Part shown: positions 1 through 8,408 of the stretch, one piece after another
Layout: every line of letters starts with the position of its first letter
Numbering within the stretch: the first letter of the stretch is position 1
NCBI GenBank assembly: GCA_046727435.1
Contig: JBKPCR010000040.1
Span: forward strand, 1 to 16,652
DNA from: CAVPRW01 sp046727435 [NCBI: bacterium]
Lineage (GTDB): Bacteria > Tectomicrobia > Entotheonellia > J063
Length of the DNA stretch: 16,652 nt
Reading direction: 5' to 3'
Notes under the pieces: model-generated
Databases searched by the model: none
Told to the model about the DNA's origin: nothing
Seen by the model: only the letters and a program-made list of their open reading frames with translations
Position numbers and translations under genes: made by a program

Positions 1-762
1 GAACTGTTTGTGATGGATCAAAATGGCTCGAACGTCCGACAATTGACCAGCGATCGCTCGATTACGCTGTCTCCGGCCTGGGCACCAGATAGCCGTGAGG
101 TCGCCATCACGTCGTATCGGGACCGCAATCCCGATCTTGTCGCCGTGGGATTGAACGGCGGCGGACGGCGTCTCGTGTCGCAGCAGCCTGGACTGAATTC
201 GGCACCGGCATGGTCCCCTGACAGCAGCCGCCTGGCGTTGACGTTAACGAAGGATGGTAACTCGGAAATCTATACAATGAGTCGCAACGGTTCCGACTTG
301 CGCCGACTGACCAACCATCCTGCGATCGATACCTCACCCACCTGGTCACCTACCGGTCGGCAAATCGCTTTTGTGTCCGACCGTGCGGGGTCGCCCCAAA
401 TTTTCATCATGGATGCGGAAGGGTCGAATGTCCGTAGGTTGACCTACCAGGGGAACTATAACGACCGCCCCTCCTGGTCACCGCGTGGCGATCGTATTGC
501 CTTTGTGTCGATGGAGGGAAGCCGTTTCGACGTCTATGTCATCAACGTGGATGGCAGTGGTGCGCAGCGCCTGACCATGGGCAATGGGAGCAACGAAAGT
601 CCCTCATGGTCTCCTGACGGACGCTTTTTAGTGTTCAGCTCGACACGCACGGGCGTCCCCCAGCTCTATCGGATGTATGATGATGGGTCTGGTCAACAGC
701 AACTCACGTTCCTGGATGGGGGGGCACAAAGCCCCGTCTGGTCCCCCCGTATCGTGGAGTGA
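1..762 (+). CDS. tolB: TolB, C-terminal beta-propeller part (5' end outside window)
   Basis: Periplasmic translocation protein of the Tol-Pal system, which links the inner membrane, peptidoglycan and outer membrane during cell division. The reading frame is already open at base 1 (E-L-F-V-M-D...), so the GTG/ATG at 10-15 are internal codons and the gene is 5' truncated by the window edge. The visible 254 residues consist of successive WD40-like PD40 blades, each with the signature SPxWSPDG or a variant, such as SPTWSPTGRQIAF and SPSWSPDGRFLVF, followed by an xIYxMxxDGS..RLT strand. This is the six-bladed propeller that binds Pal. The N-terminal TolB domain is missing. Identity is further supported by pal and cpoB directly downstream in the same direction. 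TGA stop at 760-762. Confidence 0.93.
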   Translation, partial: ELFVMDQNGSNVRQLTSDRSITLSPAWAPDSREVAITSYRDRNPDLVAVGLNGGGRRLVSQQPGLNSAPAWSPDSSRLALTLTKDGNSEIYTMSRNGSDLRRLTNHPAIDTSPTWSPTGRQIAFVSDRAGSPQIFIMDAEGSNVRRLTYQGNYNDRPSWSPRGDRIAFVSMEGSRFDVYVINVDGSGAQRLTMGNGSNESPSWSPDGRFLVFSSTRTGVPQLYRMYDDGSGQQQLTFLDGGAQSPVWSPRIVE

Positions 763-920
763 CCCTGTGGGTTTGCGATCACGACGACCATTCGCCTTCT
801 GAAAGGAGTGAGGCCTGTATGGCACCCTTTAAGTGAAGGGAAGACTGACATCCGTTGAGTGAGGGTATCCAGTAGCGCGTTCAGGGAGAATTAAGGGGTC
901 AGGAGCGGAGGCACATCGAT
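763..920 (+). other. tolB-pal intergenic segment with a small hairpin and a 5-codon ORF
   Basis: This 158-base spacer holds no proper gene. An AAAGGAG motif (802-808) precedes ATG 819, which opens a five-codon frame (MAPFK, stop at 834-836). Its end overlaps an inverted repeat, CCCTT (825-829) and AAGGG (836-840), around a six-base loop. It could be a translated leader or a weak attenuator-like hairpin. No U tract follows, so a terminator is not supported. Confidence 0.25.
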
Positions 921-1469
921 ATGGCACAGTCGGTTGGGATCTGGAGCCTCATCTTCGTTACAACCCTGATGTTGCTCGCCACGGGATGCGCGCAGAAGAC
1001 CACACCCGCGAGCACCACGCAGATGAGCGCGAGTGGGCCGAGCGCCGAGGAGATCCGTGCCCGCGAAGAAGAAGAACGCCGTCGGCGCATCGCCGAGAGC
1101 CAACTCGCGCCGCGCCCGACCACGGTGCCCCCAGGCACGTTGGTCATGGACACTGTCTATTTTGAGTTCGATCAGGCGACGCTCAGCGATATGGCCAAGG
1201 ATACACTCGTGCGAAACGCCGAGTGGCTGCGCTCCAATGCTAACGCCCGCATTCAGGTGGAGGGCAACGCGGATGAGCGTGGTACCACCGAGTACAACCT
1301 CGCCCTGGGTGAACGCCGCGCCGCCGCAGTGAAGACTTACCTCTCGTCGTTGGGCATCGATGGCAGTCGTCTGGTGATCATCAGCTACGGCGAAGAGCGC
1401 CCTGCTGACTCTGGCCATAGCGAAGATTCCTGGGCGAAGAACCGTCGGGTCGATTTCAAGACTATGTAA
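921..1469 (+). CDS. pal: Peptidoglycan-associated lipoprotein Pal
   Basis: Outer-membrane lipoprotein that anchors the Tol-Pal complex to peptidoglycan. The 182-residue product starts with a signal peptide and a lipobox, LLATGC, with the lipidated Cys at residue 23. A Pro/Ser/Thr and Glu/Arg-rich linker follows to about residue 70. The C-terminal OmpA domain shows VYFEFDQATL (about 79-88), the diaminopimelate-binding region VEGNADERGTTEYNLALGER (113-132) and the closing NRRVDF motif. The ATG at 921 is preceded by GGAG at 907-910. Length and domain order are standard for the family. It lies between tolB and cpoB in the usual order, 158 bases after tolB and 23 bases before cpoB. Confidence 0.95.
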   Translation: MAQSVGIWSLIFVTTLMLLATGCAQKTTPASTTQMSASGPSAEEIRAREEEERRRRIAESQLAPRPTTVPPGTLVMDTVYFEFDQATLSDMAKDTLVRNAEWLRSNANARIQVEGNADERGTTEYNLALGERRAAAVKTYLSSLGIDGSRLVIISYGEERPADSGHSEDSWAKNRRVDFKTM

Positions 1470-1492
1470 CCTGAACTCATGGGGATGACATC

Positions 1493-2380
1493 ATGAAAGC
1501 GGCCGGATCGAGGCTGCCATGGGGTGGCTTGGCGGTGCTCGCCACCTTGGCGCTCACTGCATGCGCGCAGGACCGCGACGTTGCCATTCTTCGCAATGAC
1601 ATGGAGCGGATGAATCGCCAGCTCATGCAAATGCAGGTGTCGCAAGAGGTGTCACAGTCTAAGCCACGAGAGCTTGTGCAGCGAGAGTTGGAGGGGGAGC
1701 GACGAAATGTCGCCGACATGAAGGCCGGGCTCGATGAGCTGAGGCAGCAGGTCAGTGTGCTCACAGAGCGCCTTGAGGCCTCTAACGTGCAGATGAGCCG
1801 TCGGGTTGGCGCGCTGGAAGCGAAGGTGAACCCTGGCGCGTCATCAACTCCCATCGGTAGCCGGTCGGGCCCCTCGGGCGCCGGTCAAATTCCCATTCCC
1901 GGTTCTCCCACAGGAGAGTCGCTTGAAGCTCCCCCGACGGCGGCTGCACCGAGCTCGGCCGAAGCCAAAAGACTCTACCAGGCCGCCCTTGGGGACTACC
2001 AGCGTGGCAAATTTGATCTGGCCGCACAAGGCTTTCGCACCTATCTCGCGCAAGCCCCAACGGGTGATGTGGCTGACACGGCGCAGTATTATCTCGGAGA
2101 ATCGCTCTACAGTATCAAAGACTACCGCGGCGCCATTACCGAGTTTGAGCGCTTGGTGCGGGACTTTCCTCAGAGCCCTCAGGTGCCTAGCGCTCTTTTG
2201 AAAACGGGGTACGCCTACTACGAGATCAAGGATAGCGTCCAGGGACGACGTGCGCTGCGGACATTGATTGACAAATATCCCACCTCTAACGATGCGAAAC
2301 TGGCCGAGGCTAAACTGCGGCTGGAGGATCGCACCGGGGCTGGACGTCCGACCACCAGTGCGACGCCCCCATCCCGGTAG
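1493..2380 (+). CDS. cpoB: Tol-Pal system protein CpoB/YbgF
   Basis: Periplasmic coordinator of Tol-Pal with peptidoglycan synthesis. The 295-residue protein starts with a signal sequence ending in LALTAC, a lipobox-like site (Cys about residue 24), so it may be a lipoprotein here, whereas the E. coli protein is soluble. Residues about 27-110 are rich in charged heptads (MERMNRQLMQMQ..., LRQQVSVLTERLEASN), fitting the trimerising coiled coil. A Pro/Ser/Gly linker follows, then about three TPR-like repeats from residue 158 (AKRLYQAALGDYQRGKFDLA, YYLGESLYSIKDYRGAITEF, TGYAYYEIKDSVQGRRALR). It follows pal by 23 bases, so the two are almost certainly cotranscribed. ATG at 1493; the upstream GGGGATG is a weak ribosome site. 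Confidence 0.93.
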   Translation: MKAAGSRLPWGGLAVLATLALTACAQDRDVAILRNDMERMNRQLMQMQVSQEVSQSKPRELVQRELEGERRNVADMKAGLDELRQQVSVLTERLEASNVQMSRRVGALEAKVNPGASSTPIGSRSGPSGAGQIPIPGSPTGESLEAPPTAAAPSSAEAKRLYQAALGDYQRGKFDLAAQGFRTYLAQAPTGDVADTAQYYLGESLYSIKDYRGAITEFERLVRDFPQSPQVPSALLKTGYAYYEIKDSVQGRRALRTLIDKYPTSNDAKLAEAKLRLEDRTGAGRPTTSATPPSR

Positions 2381-2512
2381 AGCGCCGGCTTGATATCCTG
2401 ACGGATGTGTCGAATCTATGCTCTGGCGGCGCAGGCGGGTCGGCTTGGCCGGTGAGGTGAGGGCTGTCCTATGCCACAATGAGGGCCCAGACGCAAGCCG
2501 CCGCGAGGAAAG

Positions 2513-3319
2513 ATGAGCCCTATGACGGATGCTGAAGCCTATGCCGCGCCGACCCCGAGCCTGTTATATATTCACGACGATCTCAGCGAATATATCTGCC
2601 GGCAGCATGGCGAGGCATCGCCAGCATGGCAACTCACGCGGGAGTTTTTCACGCTCCTGCAGCGTGATCCAGAGCGTGTGGTGGTGCTCACACTCGAGTG
2701 GCAAATTGAGCGATTACTGGCGCAGGGTCATTACGCCCCATTTGCGCTGGCGATCGGCATCGGTCGAGCCGGTGAACGCGCAGCTCAACAATTGCACGCG
2801 AAGACGGGCTGGTTCCCCAATCTGACTCGTGTGGACATCACACGCGAAGAAGACGGCCACGGCGCCTACAACGTAGTTAGTACTACTGGGATCCCCTTGG
2901 CGCAACAACTACCGCCCCTCGATGCGGTGTCCTGCCTGGCTGTGGTTGATGATACGGTCTTTTCCGGGCTGACCATGCGGACAGTCTTGCAGGCATTGCC
3001 ACCAGAGGTACGGGCACATACGCAGGCCTTCTGCCTCCGAGGGGTCGCGGCTTCTGTGGCGACCATCGCCGCGTTATGTCCGATCACGGCCGGATTTGCC
3101 GCGCCGGGGAGATTGCTCGACGAGGTGAGTTTCATCAACGCCAGCGGGTTGGTGATGCGCGTCGGCATTCGACACCCAAATCGGCCGCCGCAAGCCTTTT
3201 TCGAACGTCCCGTGTGGATGCAGGCCTGGTTTCCCGGCTATGCTGTTGAGGTCATCGCCTCGTGCCAACGCTTGAATAGCATCCTGGAGCCAGACGGCCA
3301 GCCTGCGCTGTTCCCATGA
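2513..3319 (+). CDS. Phosphoribosyltransferase-fold protein of unknown substrate
   Basis: A 268-residue protein whose only clear motif is a PRPP-binding loop of type I phosphoribosyltransferases: a hydrophobic strand, two Asp and the Thr/Ser-Gly loop, VVDDTVFSGLTM (residues 144-155), preceded by LAIGIGRAGERAAQQL (79-94), which resembles the pyrophosphate-loop strand and helix. The rest is not recognised. Residues 206-223 (FINASGLVMRVGIRHPNR) and an aromatic-rich stretch (about 229-246, WMQAWFPGY) may form the hood that selects the substrate. Two starts are possible: ATG 2513 lies two bases after GAGGAA (2505-2510), ATG 2522 lies eleven after it, and neither spacing is ideal. It converges with the glycosyltransferase gene at 3412-4734, leaving 92 bases between them. 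Fold assignment is fairly secure; substrate is unknown. Confidence 0.7.
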   Translation: MSPMTDAEAYAAPTPSLLYIHDDLSEYICRQHGEASPAWQLTREFFTLLQRDPERVVVLTLEWQIERLLAQGHYAPFALAIGIGRAGERAAQQLHAKTGWFPNLTRVDITREEDGHGAYNVVSTTGIPLAQQLPPLDAVSCLAVVDDTVFSGLTMRTVLQALPPEVRAHTQAFCLRGVAASVATIAALCPITAGFAAPGRLLDEVSFINASGLVMRVGIRHPNRPPQAFFERPVWMQAWFPGYAVEVIASCQRLNSILEPDGQPALFP

Positions 3320-3411
3320 GGAGCTGACGGCCGTCGGCAGGTGCATGGCAAACGCCCGCGGCACGCTCCACCCCAGCGACTTGCCCTCGCTCCCTCATGT
3401 CACGGTCAACT

Positions 3412-4734
3412 TCAGCGCGCTCGGGAGCTCGTTCTCAGGGGTTCCCTCTGCCAAAACCAACGGAGAGTTACCGGAAAGTTCTGCGCGAAGTCGAAGGCAT
3501 GGATGACCCGCTGATACGCCTGATACCGAATCGCCGCGTGTGCGTCTTCAGACAGATCAAGCACACGGACCAGCGTCTGGGTAATGTGCTGAGACGACGA
3601 GATATCAATAAAAAATCCCGTGATACCCTCCTCAATTTGATCGACGAACCCACCAATGGTTGAGGCCACCACCACCGGCCCGTTTTCCCGTGCCCAGAGT
3701 GCGACTTCGAGCGGAATGTTGGAGAATGTTTCGCGTCGGGACGGTACCACCACCATTTTCGTCCGGGGCCATTGACATAAGGCACGCGGTAAGTCCCGTG
3801 TAAATACTTTGAGGTGGGTGGCCCGTATGGCGTGCTGTTGCAGCAGTTGATCATACATCTGTTGTTGCGAGTCGTCATTGATGTATGGTACCGAAATGAG
3901 CACGAAGTGTACCCGATCACGCAGCGGGGCCAGAGCGGGGATGAGCCGCTCGAACCCCTTGATAGATGCGGCTCTGCCAAATGCCAGCACAACATCCGCA
4001 TTGAGGGGGATGCCGAAGGACTGCAGCGTCGTTCTCACGACTGCTTCGTCTAGTAAGGCAAAGGTGGGGTCATCCAGGAGGATGCTTGAGGTGTAAGGGG
4101 CGAACTGCGCCGCCGACAGCTGGAAGTGGGTCTTGAGATGGGCAGTAAACGATGGACAGATATCGGCAAGCGCTACACACGAGCCGGGCTGGGACGCCTC
4201 GAGCCCTTCCTGTTCCCAGGCAATCTCTGTCGCGTCAGGGGTCTCCCAGTTGCGTATAAAGGCGGTGCTATACAGTACCAAGAGCATATCGATATGATGC
4301 GGTGAAACCTGGCCCTTGCCCATCCCGAGCGCATAAGTCGTCTGCAACCAGGGCTGGTCCACACAGATGATCAACGACCGATCATAAGCCGCTGTTTGGG
4401 TGTGCAACAGCGGTGCGACGTTCTGGCAGAGGGCCTCCCAGGAACGGAGCTCCCAGAGGTCTTGCTCAGAGTCGCACTTGTATGGAATGAGATGTACTTG
4501 CCCGCCGAGCGCCGCAAGACGTTGCTGCTGCTGCTGAAAGAAGGCGTGATCATAACCCCAGGTGTGCGCATCGGGCAAGGGGCAGACCACGTGCACATCG
4601 ATGGGCCCATACGTTGTCATCAGCGCCTCCCGTATAGCTTCGAGGCCGCTGATCAGGAGCTGTGTTTGGGTACCAATGCCATTGGTGAAATTATAAAGTC
4701 CATTATACGTGAGATAAAATATCGCGTTGCGCAC
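3412..4734 (-). CDS. GT4-type (GT-B fold) glycosyltransferase
   Basis: A 440-residue enzyme expected to transfer a sugar from a nucleotide-sugar donor. The N-terminal half has a Gly-rich loop, FTNGIGTQTQLL (residues 16-27), typical of the acceptor-side domain. The C-terminal half has the GT-B donor-domain signatures: VLAFGRAASIKGFERLIPAL (249-268), and VVVPSRRETFSNIPLEVAL (328-346) with the E-x7-E pair at E335 and E343, then ASTIGGFVDQIEEGITGFF (357-375). The start is GTG at 4734-4732; an in-frame TGA two codons upstream rules out a longer form, and no clear ribosome site is visible. It is transcribed divergently from the HAD gene and convergently with the phosphoribosyltransferase-like gene. 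Acceptor and product cannot be deduced. Confidence 0.8.
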   Translation of the reverse strand: MRNAIFYLTYNGLYNFTNGIGTQTQLLISGLEAIREALMTTYGPIDVHVVCPLPDAHTWGYDHAFFQQQQQRLAALGGQVHLIPYKCDSEQDLWELRSWEALCQNVAPLLHTQTAAYDRSLIICVDQPWLQTTYALGMGKGQVSPHHIDMLLVLYSTAFIRNWETPDATEIAWEQEGLEASQPGSCVALADICPSFTAHLKTHFQLSAAQFAPYTSSILLDDPTFALLDEAVVRTTLQSFGIPLNADVVLAFGRAASIKGFERLIPALAPLRDRVHFVLISVPYINDDSQQQMYDQLLQQHAIRATHLKVFTRDLPRALCQWPRTKMVVVPSRRETFSNIPLEVALWARENGPVVVASTIGGFVDQIEEGITGFFIDISSSQHITQTLVRVLDLSEDAHAAIRYQAYQRVIHAFDFAQNFPVTLRWFWQREPLRTSSRAR

Positions 4735-4837
4735 AAGTCACACGGGTGCATGGGAATATGCTGTGCCTGCAGCGGTATCACCAGGTATGAAGTAACAGTC
4801 ACTAACATGAGTGTAATCCCTTAGACCGACGAGAGCA

Positions 4838-5536
4838 ATGAGTACATGCGAGGGGAGGAAAGTGGCACGGCGTGAGATCATGACCATCACTACGATCTTG
4901 TGTGACCTGGACGGCACGCTAGTCGATTCTCGGCTGGACATCGCCGTGGCCTTTCAACATGCCTGGCGGACCGTGATCGGTGGCACCCCGCCCAGTACCA
5001 CAGCGATTGCCCAGCACATCGGTAAACCCCTTGCCGACATGCTCTGCGAGCTCGGGGCCCTGTTGTCTCCCCCGCTGGTTAGCGCCTTCCTGCCTGCTTA
5101 CCGTCGTACCTATGCCAGGCAAGACGCCTGTCTTACCCAGCTATACCCTGGGGTCATCGCCACCTTACAGGCTTTGTCCACCTTCACACTGGGCATCGTC
5201 ACCACCAAAGAGCCAGGGCAAGCGGAGATCGTCTTGCGGCGGCTTGGCCTCAGCCCCTTCTTTCAGCACATCCAGGGTAGTACCCCCGATCTGCGCCTCA
5301 AGCCCGCCCCCGATACCATACTCGCGGCCCTTGCCGTCCTTCACCGTGCACCAGCGCAGGCCCTGATGGTCGGCGATACCCCTGCTGACATCCTGGCCGG
5401 AAAGGCAGCTGGCCTCATGACTTGTGCCGTCACCTATGGCTTTGGCAGGCGGGAAGCGCTCTTGCAGTGTGCACCGGACTATGTGATCGACACGTTTGGT
5501 GAGCTACTGACCTTGGTGCGGAAATCAAACGGCTGA
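4838..5536 (+). CDS. HAD-superfamily phosphatase, phosphoglycolate phosphatase-like
   Basis: A Gph/PGMB-like haloacid-dehalogenase hydrolase, likely a small-molecule phosphatase. Motif I is DLDGTLVDS with nucleophile D23 and acid D25. The alpha-helical cap covers about residues 30-110. Motif II is the Thr in GIVTTKEPG (about 119-127), motif III the Lys in LKPAPDTI (K155), motif IV MVGDTPADI (D180, D184). All catalytic residues are present, length 232. The start is uncertain: ATG 4838 has almost no ribosome site, the strong GGGGAGGAA (4852-4860) is too close to GTG 4862 and too far from ATG 4880, which would begin MTITTILCDLDG. It lies next to the divergent GT4 gene, and the two could act on related sugar phosphates, but this is inference. 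Confidence 0.85.
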   Translation: MSTCEGRKVARREIMTITTILCDLDGTLVDSRLDIAVAFQHAWRTVIGGTPPSTTAIAQHIGKPLADMLCELGALLSPPLVSAFLPAYRRTYARQDACLTQLYPGVIATLQALSTFTLGIVTTKEPGQAEIVLRRLGLSPFFQHIQGSTPDLRLKPAPDTILAALAVLHRAPAQALMVGDTPADILAGKAAGLMTCAVTYGFGRREALLQCAPDYVIDTFGELLTLVRKSNG

Positions 5537-5877
5537 GGATGGAGCATCCAAAATTGGCCTCTGAAACAGGATGCCATGAGGAAGTTTCCTGGCTTAGGCA
5601 AAATCTGCAAAACTGCTGTATAGTTTTAGGTGATGGCGCTGCCGTAGAGCATACTGAGAATTCGGCCAAGCATGCTGCTCGCTTGCGGTATAATAGCAGG
5701 CCTGCCGGCAACCTTCAGCGCATCGCCGGAAGCCTGCTACTCTGGAAGGTAACTTATGCATGCTGAAGGCACCGCCTCAACGATATGCGTGGTGTCAAAC
5801 ATGGGGTACAAAGCCACACGCCGGGTGTGAAGTAATGGAGTATCGAGGTTGAAGACAATACGGAAGAGGAGAGGAAC
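5537..5877 (+). promoter_or_regulatory. 341-base region upstream of egtB with promoter-like and repeat elements
   Basis: No convincing full-length gene. TATAAT at 5689-5694 is a good -10 hexamer but has no clear -35 at the proper distance. It overlaps the left arm of an 8-base perfect inverted repeat, TAGCAGGC (5694-5701) and GCCTGCTA (5732-5739), with an inner CCGGC/GCCGG pair (5705-5709 and 5725-5729). A second repeat, AAAACT (5609-5614) and AGTTTT (5622-5627), lies upstream. A 24-codon frame runs from ATG 5756 to TGA 5828-5830 after GGAAGG (5744-5749). An operator, leader RNA or leader peptide controlling egtB is possible. Confidence 0.35.
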
Positions 5878-7200
5878 GTGCCCTTCACTCAAAGAGCCCA
5901 CGACGCGACGGCCTCCTCCATCCCCGGGAAGGCCACCCCCCAGGAGACACTTTTTAGGCGCTACCATCAGGTGCGGCAGTTTACCGAGCGTCTCTGCCAG
6001 CCTCTGGTGACAGAAGATTATGTCATTCAAGCCATGCCAGACGTGAGCCCCCCTAAGTGGCATCTGGCGCATACGAGTTGGTTTTTCGAAACCTTTGTTC
6101 TGGCCTCGGCTTCTCAGAGCTATCGCTCGCCGCATGCCTCCTATGCTTACCTGTTCAATTCCTATTACGTCGGGGCTGGTGAGCGACATTGCCGCCCAAA
6201 ACGGGGGCTACTGTCGCGTCCGACCGTTGAAGAGGTGTATCGCTATCGAGCCTATGTGGACCAGCAGATGACGGCCTTTTTGGACGGTCTGGATGGCGAC
6301 GCTCTTGACGCCTGGTCGCCTATTGTCGAACTCGGGTTGCACCATGAACAACAGCATCAAGAATTGCTCTTAACCGATCTGAAATACAACTTCGCCTGCA
6401 ATCCTCTGCGGCCTGCCTATGTGACCGCCGACATCCCACGCCAGGCGCAGGCGGTGAAGGCGTTCAAGTGGGTGAGCTTCCCCGAGGGTGTTTACTGGAT
6501 TGGCCACGACGGTCGAGGATTTGCCTTTGATAATGAGTCCCCTCGGCATCGGAGCTTTGTCGAGTCATTCCAGTTGGCATCACGGCTGATCACCAATGGG
6601 GAATACTTGGCCTTTATGGCCGACGGTGGGTATGAACGGCCTGAGTTGTGGCTTTCCATGGGTTGGGATACGGTCCAGCGCGAAGGATGGAAGGCCCCGC
6701 TGTATTGGGAGCCGCGGGATGGCAGCTGGTGGATGATGACTCTTACTGGCATGCAACCTGTGCAGGAAGCCGAACCCGTGTGTCACGTCAGTTACTATGA
6801 AGCGGATGCCTATGCCCGTTGGGCGGAGGCGCGCTTGCCCACCGAGATCGAATGGGAAGTCACAGCGATGCCTCTGCTAATCGTAGGTAATTTCGTTGAG
6901 CAACAAACCTTCCATCCCGTCCCCCTGGGCCAGCCCGGTACTGCTGCTCCACTGGCCCAAATGTTTGGAGACGTCTGGGAGTGGACCCAAAGTCACTATT
7001 CCCCCTATCCGGGGTACACCGCAGCACCGGGCGCGATCGGGGAGTACAACGGCAAATTTATGGCCAACCAGTTTGTGTTGCGCGGTGGGTCGTGTGCCAC
7101 CTCGGTCTCGCATATCCGGCCAACCTATCGGAACTTTTTTCCTGCCGATGCCCGTTGGCAGTTCATGGGCATCCGGCTCGCTAGAACGATCCGAAGGTAA
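5878..7200 (+). CDS. egtB: Ergothioneine biosynthesis protein EgtB (C-S bond-forming sulfoxide synthase)
   Basis: Non-haem iron enzyme that joins hercynine (trimethylhistidine) to a thiol donor, cysteine or gamma-glutamylcysteine, with O2. The N-terminal DinB-like half (about 25-180) has KWHLAHTSWFFETF (H62/H65) and the HX3HXE iron motif in LGLHHEQQHQELLL (H156, H160, E162). The C-terminal half (about 205-438) is a formylglycine-generating-enzyme/sulfatase-modifying fold with FGDVWEWTQSHYSPYPGY and VLRGGSCATS, ending in FMGIRLAR. Length 440 is normal. The start is GTG at 5878, directly after the purine-rich GGAAGAGGAGAGGAAC. The thiol donor (EgtB1 or EgtB2 type) cannot be told by eye. egtD follows after 157 bases; no gshA/egtA, egtC or egtE is seen. 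Confidence 0.93.
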   Translation: MPFTQRAHDATASSIPGKATPQETLFRRYHQVRQFTERLCQPLVTEDYVIQAMPDVSPPKWHLAHTSWFFETFVLASASQSYRSPHASYAYLFNSYYVGAGERHCRPKRGLLSRPTVEEVYRYRAYVDQQMTAFLDGLDGDALDAWSPIVELGLHHEQQHQELLLTDLKYNFACNPLRPAYVTADIPRQAQAVKAFKWVSFPEGVYWIGHDGRGFAFDNESPRHRSFVESFQLASRLITNGEYLAFMADGGYERPELWLSMGWDTVQREGWKAPLYWEPRDGSWWMMTLTGMQPVQEAEPVCHVSYYEADAYARWAEARLPTEIEWEVTAMPLLIVGNFVEQQTFHPVPLGQPGTAAPLAQMFGDVWEWTQSHYSPYPGYTAAPGAIGEYNGKFMANQFVLRGGSCATSVSHIRPTYRNFFPADARWQFMGIRLARTIRR

Positions 7201-7357
7201 GCCCAGGCCCCTCAGGGTCGTCTGCGTACTTCCACGCTTTTTACACGACCGTGCAGTAGCTGCTTCAGGTTGACGAATCATATCAGCATGGATTGGATGA
7301 CGACGCTTCAAGGTCCCCCCCACAACAGTGCAGATGCGACCGTGGTAAAGGATAGCC

Positions 7358-8353
7358 ATGCGGACCGAAGCACTCGCCAACAAGCGATTCCAGTTTTATA
7401 ATATGGGTGTACAAGCGCACCAGCACATCTTTGCGCGGGACGTGGCCCATGGTCTTGCCGCCCCACAAAAATGGCTGCCGCCGAAGTATTTTTATGATGA
7501 GCGTGGCTCCCAACTGTACGAGCAGATTTGTGCATTGCCCGAGTACTATCCATACCGAGCGGAACGGGAGATTCTCAGCACGTATGCCACGCAGATTCAT
7601 GCGGAGATCGGCCACCTGGCGCTGGTAGAGTTCGGCTCCGGGAGTGCTACCAAGACCCGTTACCTGCTCGCAGCTTATGAATGGGCCGGGCGACCGTTTC
7701 AGTATTGTCCGGTGGATATCGCTCGAGAGGTCCTGTGGGAGACGGCCAACCGACTCATGCAAGAATACCGCCACGTTGAGATTCGTGCCATACATGCCGA
7801 TTTCGCGGGGCAACCAGAGGTCATTCAGGCGTTCCAACTGGAGAAGAAAGCCGTCGCCTTTTTCGGGTCCAGTTTGGGGAACTTCACGCCTGCAGAAAGC
7901 CTCGACTTCCTCCAGCGCACGGCGGCCATTATGGGGCCTGAAGACGTCTTTCTCCTGGGCATTGACTTAAAAAAATCGCCGGCGATTCTCGTCCCGGCCT
8001 ATGACGACGCCCAGGGTGTCACGGCAGCGTTCAACCTCAATGTCCTCCACCGCATTAATCGTGAGCTTGGCGGACGGTTTGACCCGCAAAGCTTTGAGCA
8101 CCTAGCCCTCTACAACGATGCGCAGGGGTGCATCGAGATGCACCTCCGCAGTCGGCAGGCTCAGCGCGTGCCCATTGTCGAGATTGACCAAGTCGTGTCG
8201 TTTGGCAAGGATGAAACCATTCATACGGAAAGTTCGTTTAAGTATAGCGTTGACGAAGTCCGTGATTTAGGATACCAGGCCAATCTCGTGCTACGTCGCA
8301 CCTGGTTTGACGCTCGACGCTGGTTCCTGCTGGCGTTGTTCCGGCCACTCTAG
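7358..8353 (+). CDS. egtD: L-histidine N-alpha-methyltransferase EgtD
   Basis: SAM-dependent enzyme that trimethylates histidine to hercynine, the first step of ergothioneine synthesis. The N-terminal signature WLPPKYFYDERGSQLYEQIC (39-58) with PEYYP (61-65) is highly characteristic. The SAM site is VEFGSGSATKTRYLL (90-104), followed by CPVDIAREVL (117-126) and FFGSSLGNFTPAESL (168-182). The 331 residues match the family. The ATG at 7358 has AAAGGA (7347-7352) five bases upstream; a second ATG at 7403 (residue 16) would also leave the conserved part intact. It sits between egtB and the putative selenoperoxiredoxin, both in the same direction, with a 55-base gap before the latter. Confidence 0.94.
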   Translation: MRTEALANKRFQFYNMGVQAHQHIFARDVAHGLAAPQKWLPPKYFYDERGSQLYEQICALPEYYPYRAEREILSTYATQIHAEIGHLALVEFGSGSATKTRYLLAAYEWAGRPFQYCPVDIAREVLWETANRLMQEYRHVEIRAIHADFAGQPEVIQAFQLEKKAVAFFGSSLGNFTPAESLDFLQRTAAIMGPEDVFLLGIDLKKSPAILVPAYDDAQGVTAAFNLNVLHRINRELGGRFDPQSFEHLALYNDAQGCIEMHLRSRQAQRVPIVEIDQVVSFGKDETIHTESSFKYSVDEVRDLGYQANLVLRRTWFDARRWFLLALFRPL

Positions 8354-8408
8354 GAGAACCTCTTCGCGCCGTGGGCCATGCCCATGGCCACCTTGAAAGG
8401 AGACGCAT

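Noticed and set aside
3322-3340. Terminator hairpin (GCTGACGGCCGTCGGC) between the convergent genes
   Set aside because: It is a near-palindrome with no loop and no T run on either strand.
3412-7200. Selenoneine pathway (glycosyltransferase SenB with an EgtB-like SenA)
   Set aside because: A GT4 gene, an EgtB gene and a probable selenoprotein made this tempting. The glycosyltransferase is longer than expected for SenB as I recall it, is on the other strand, and no selenophosphate synthetase is in the window.
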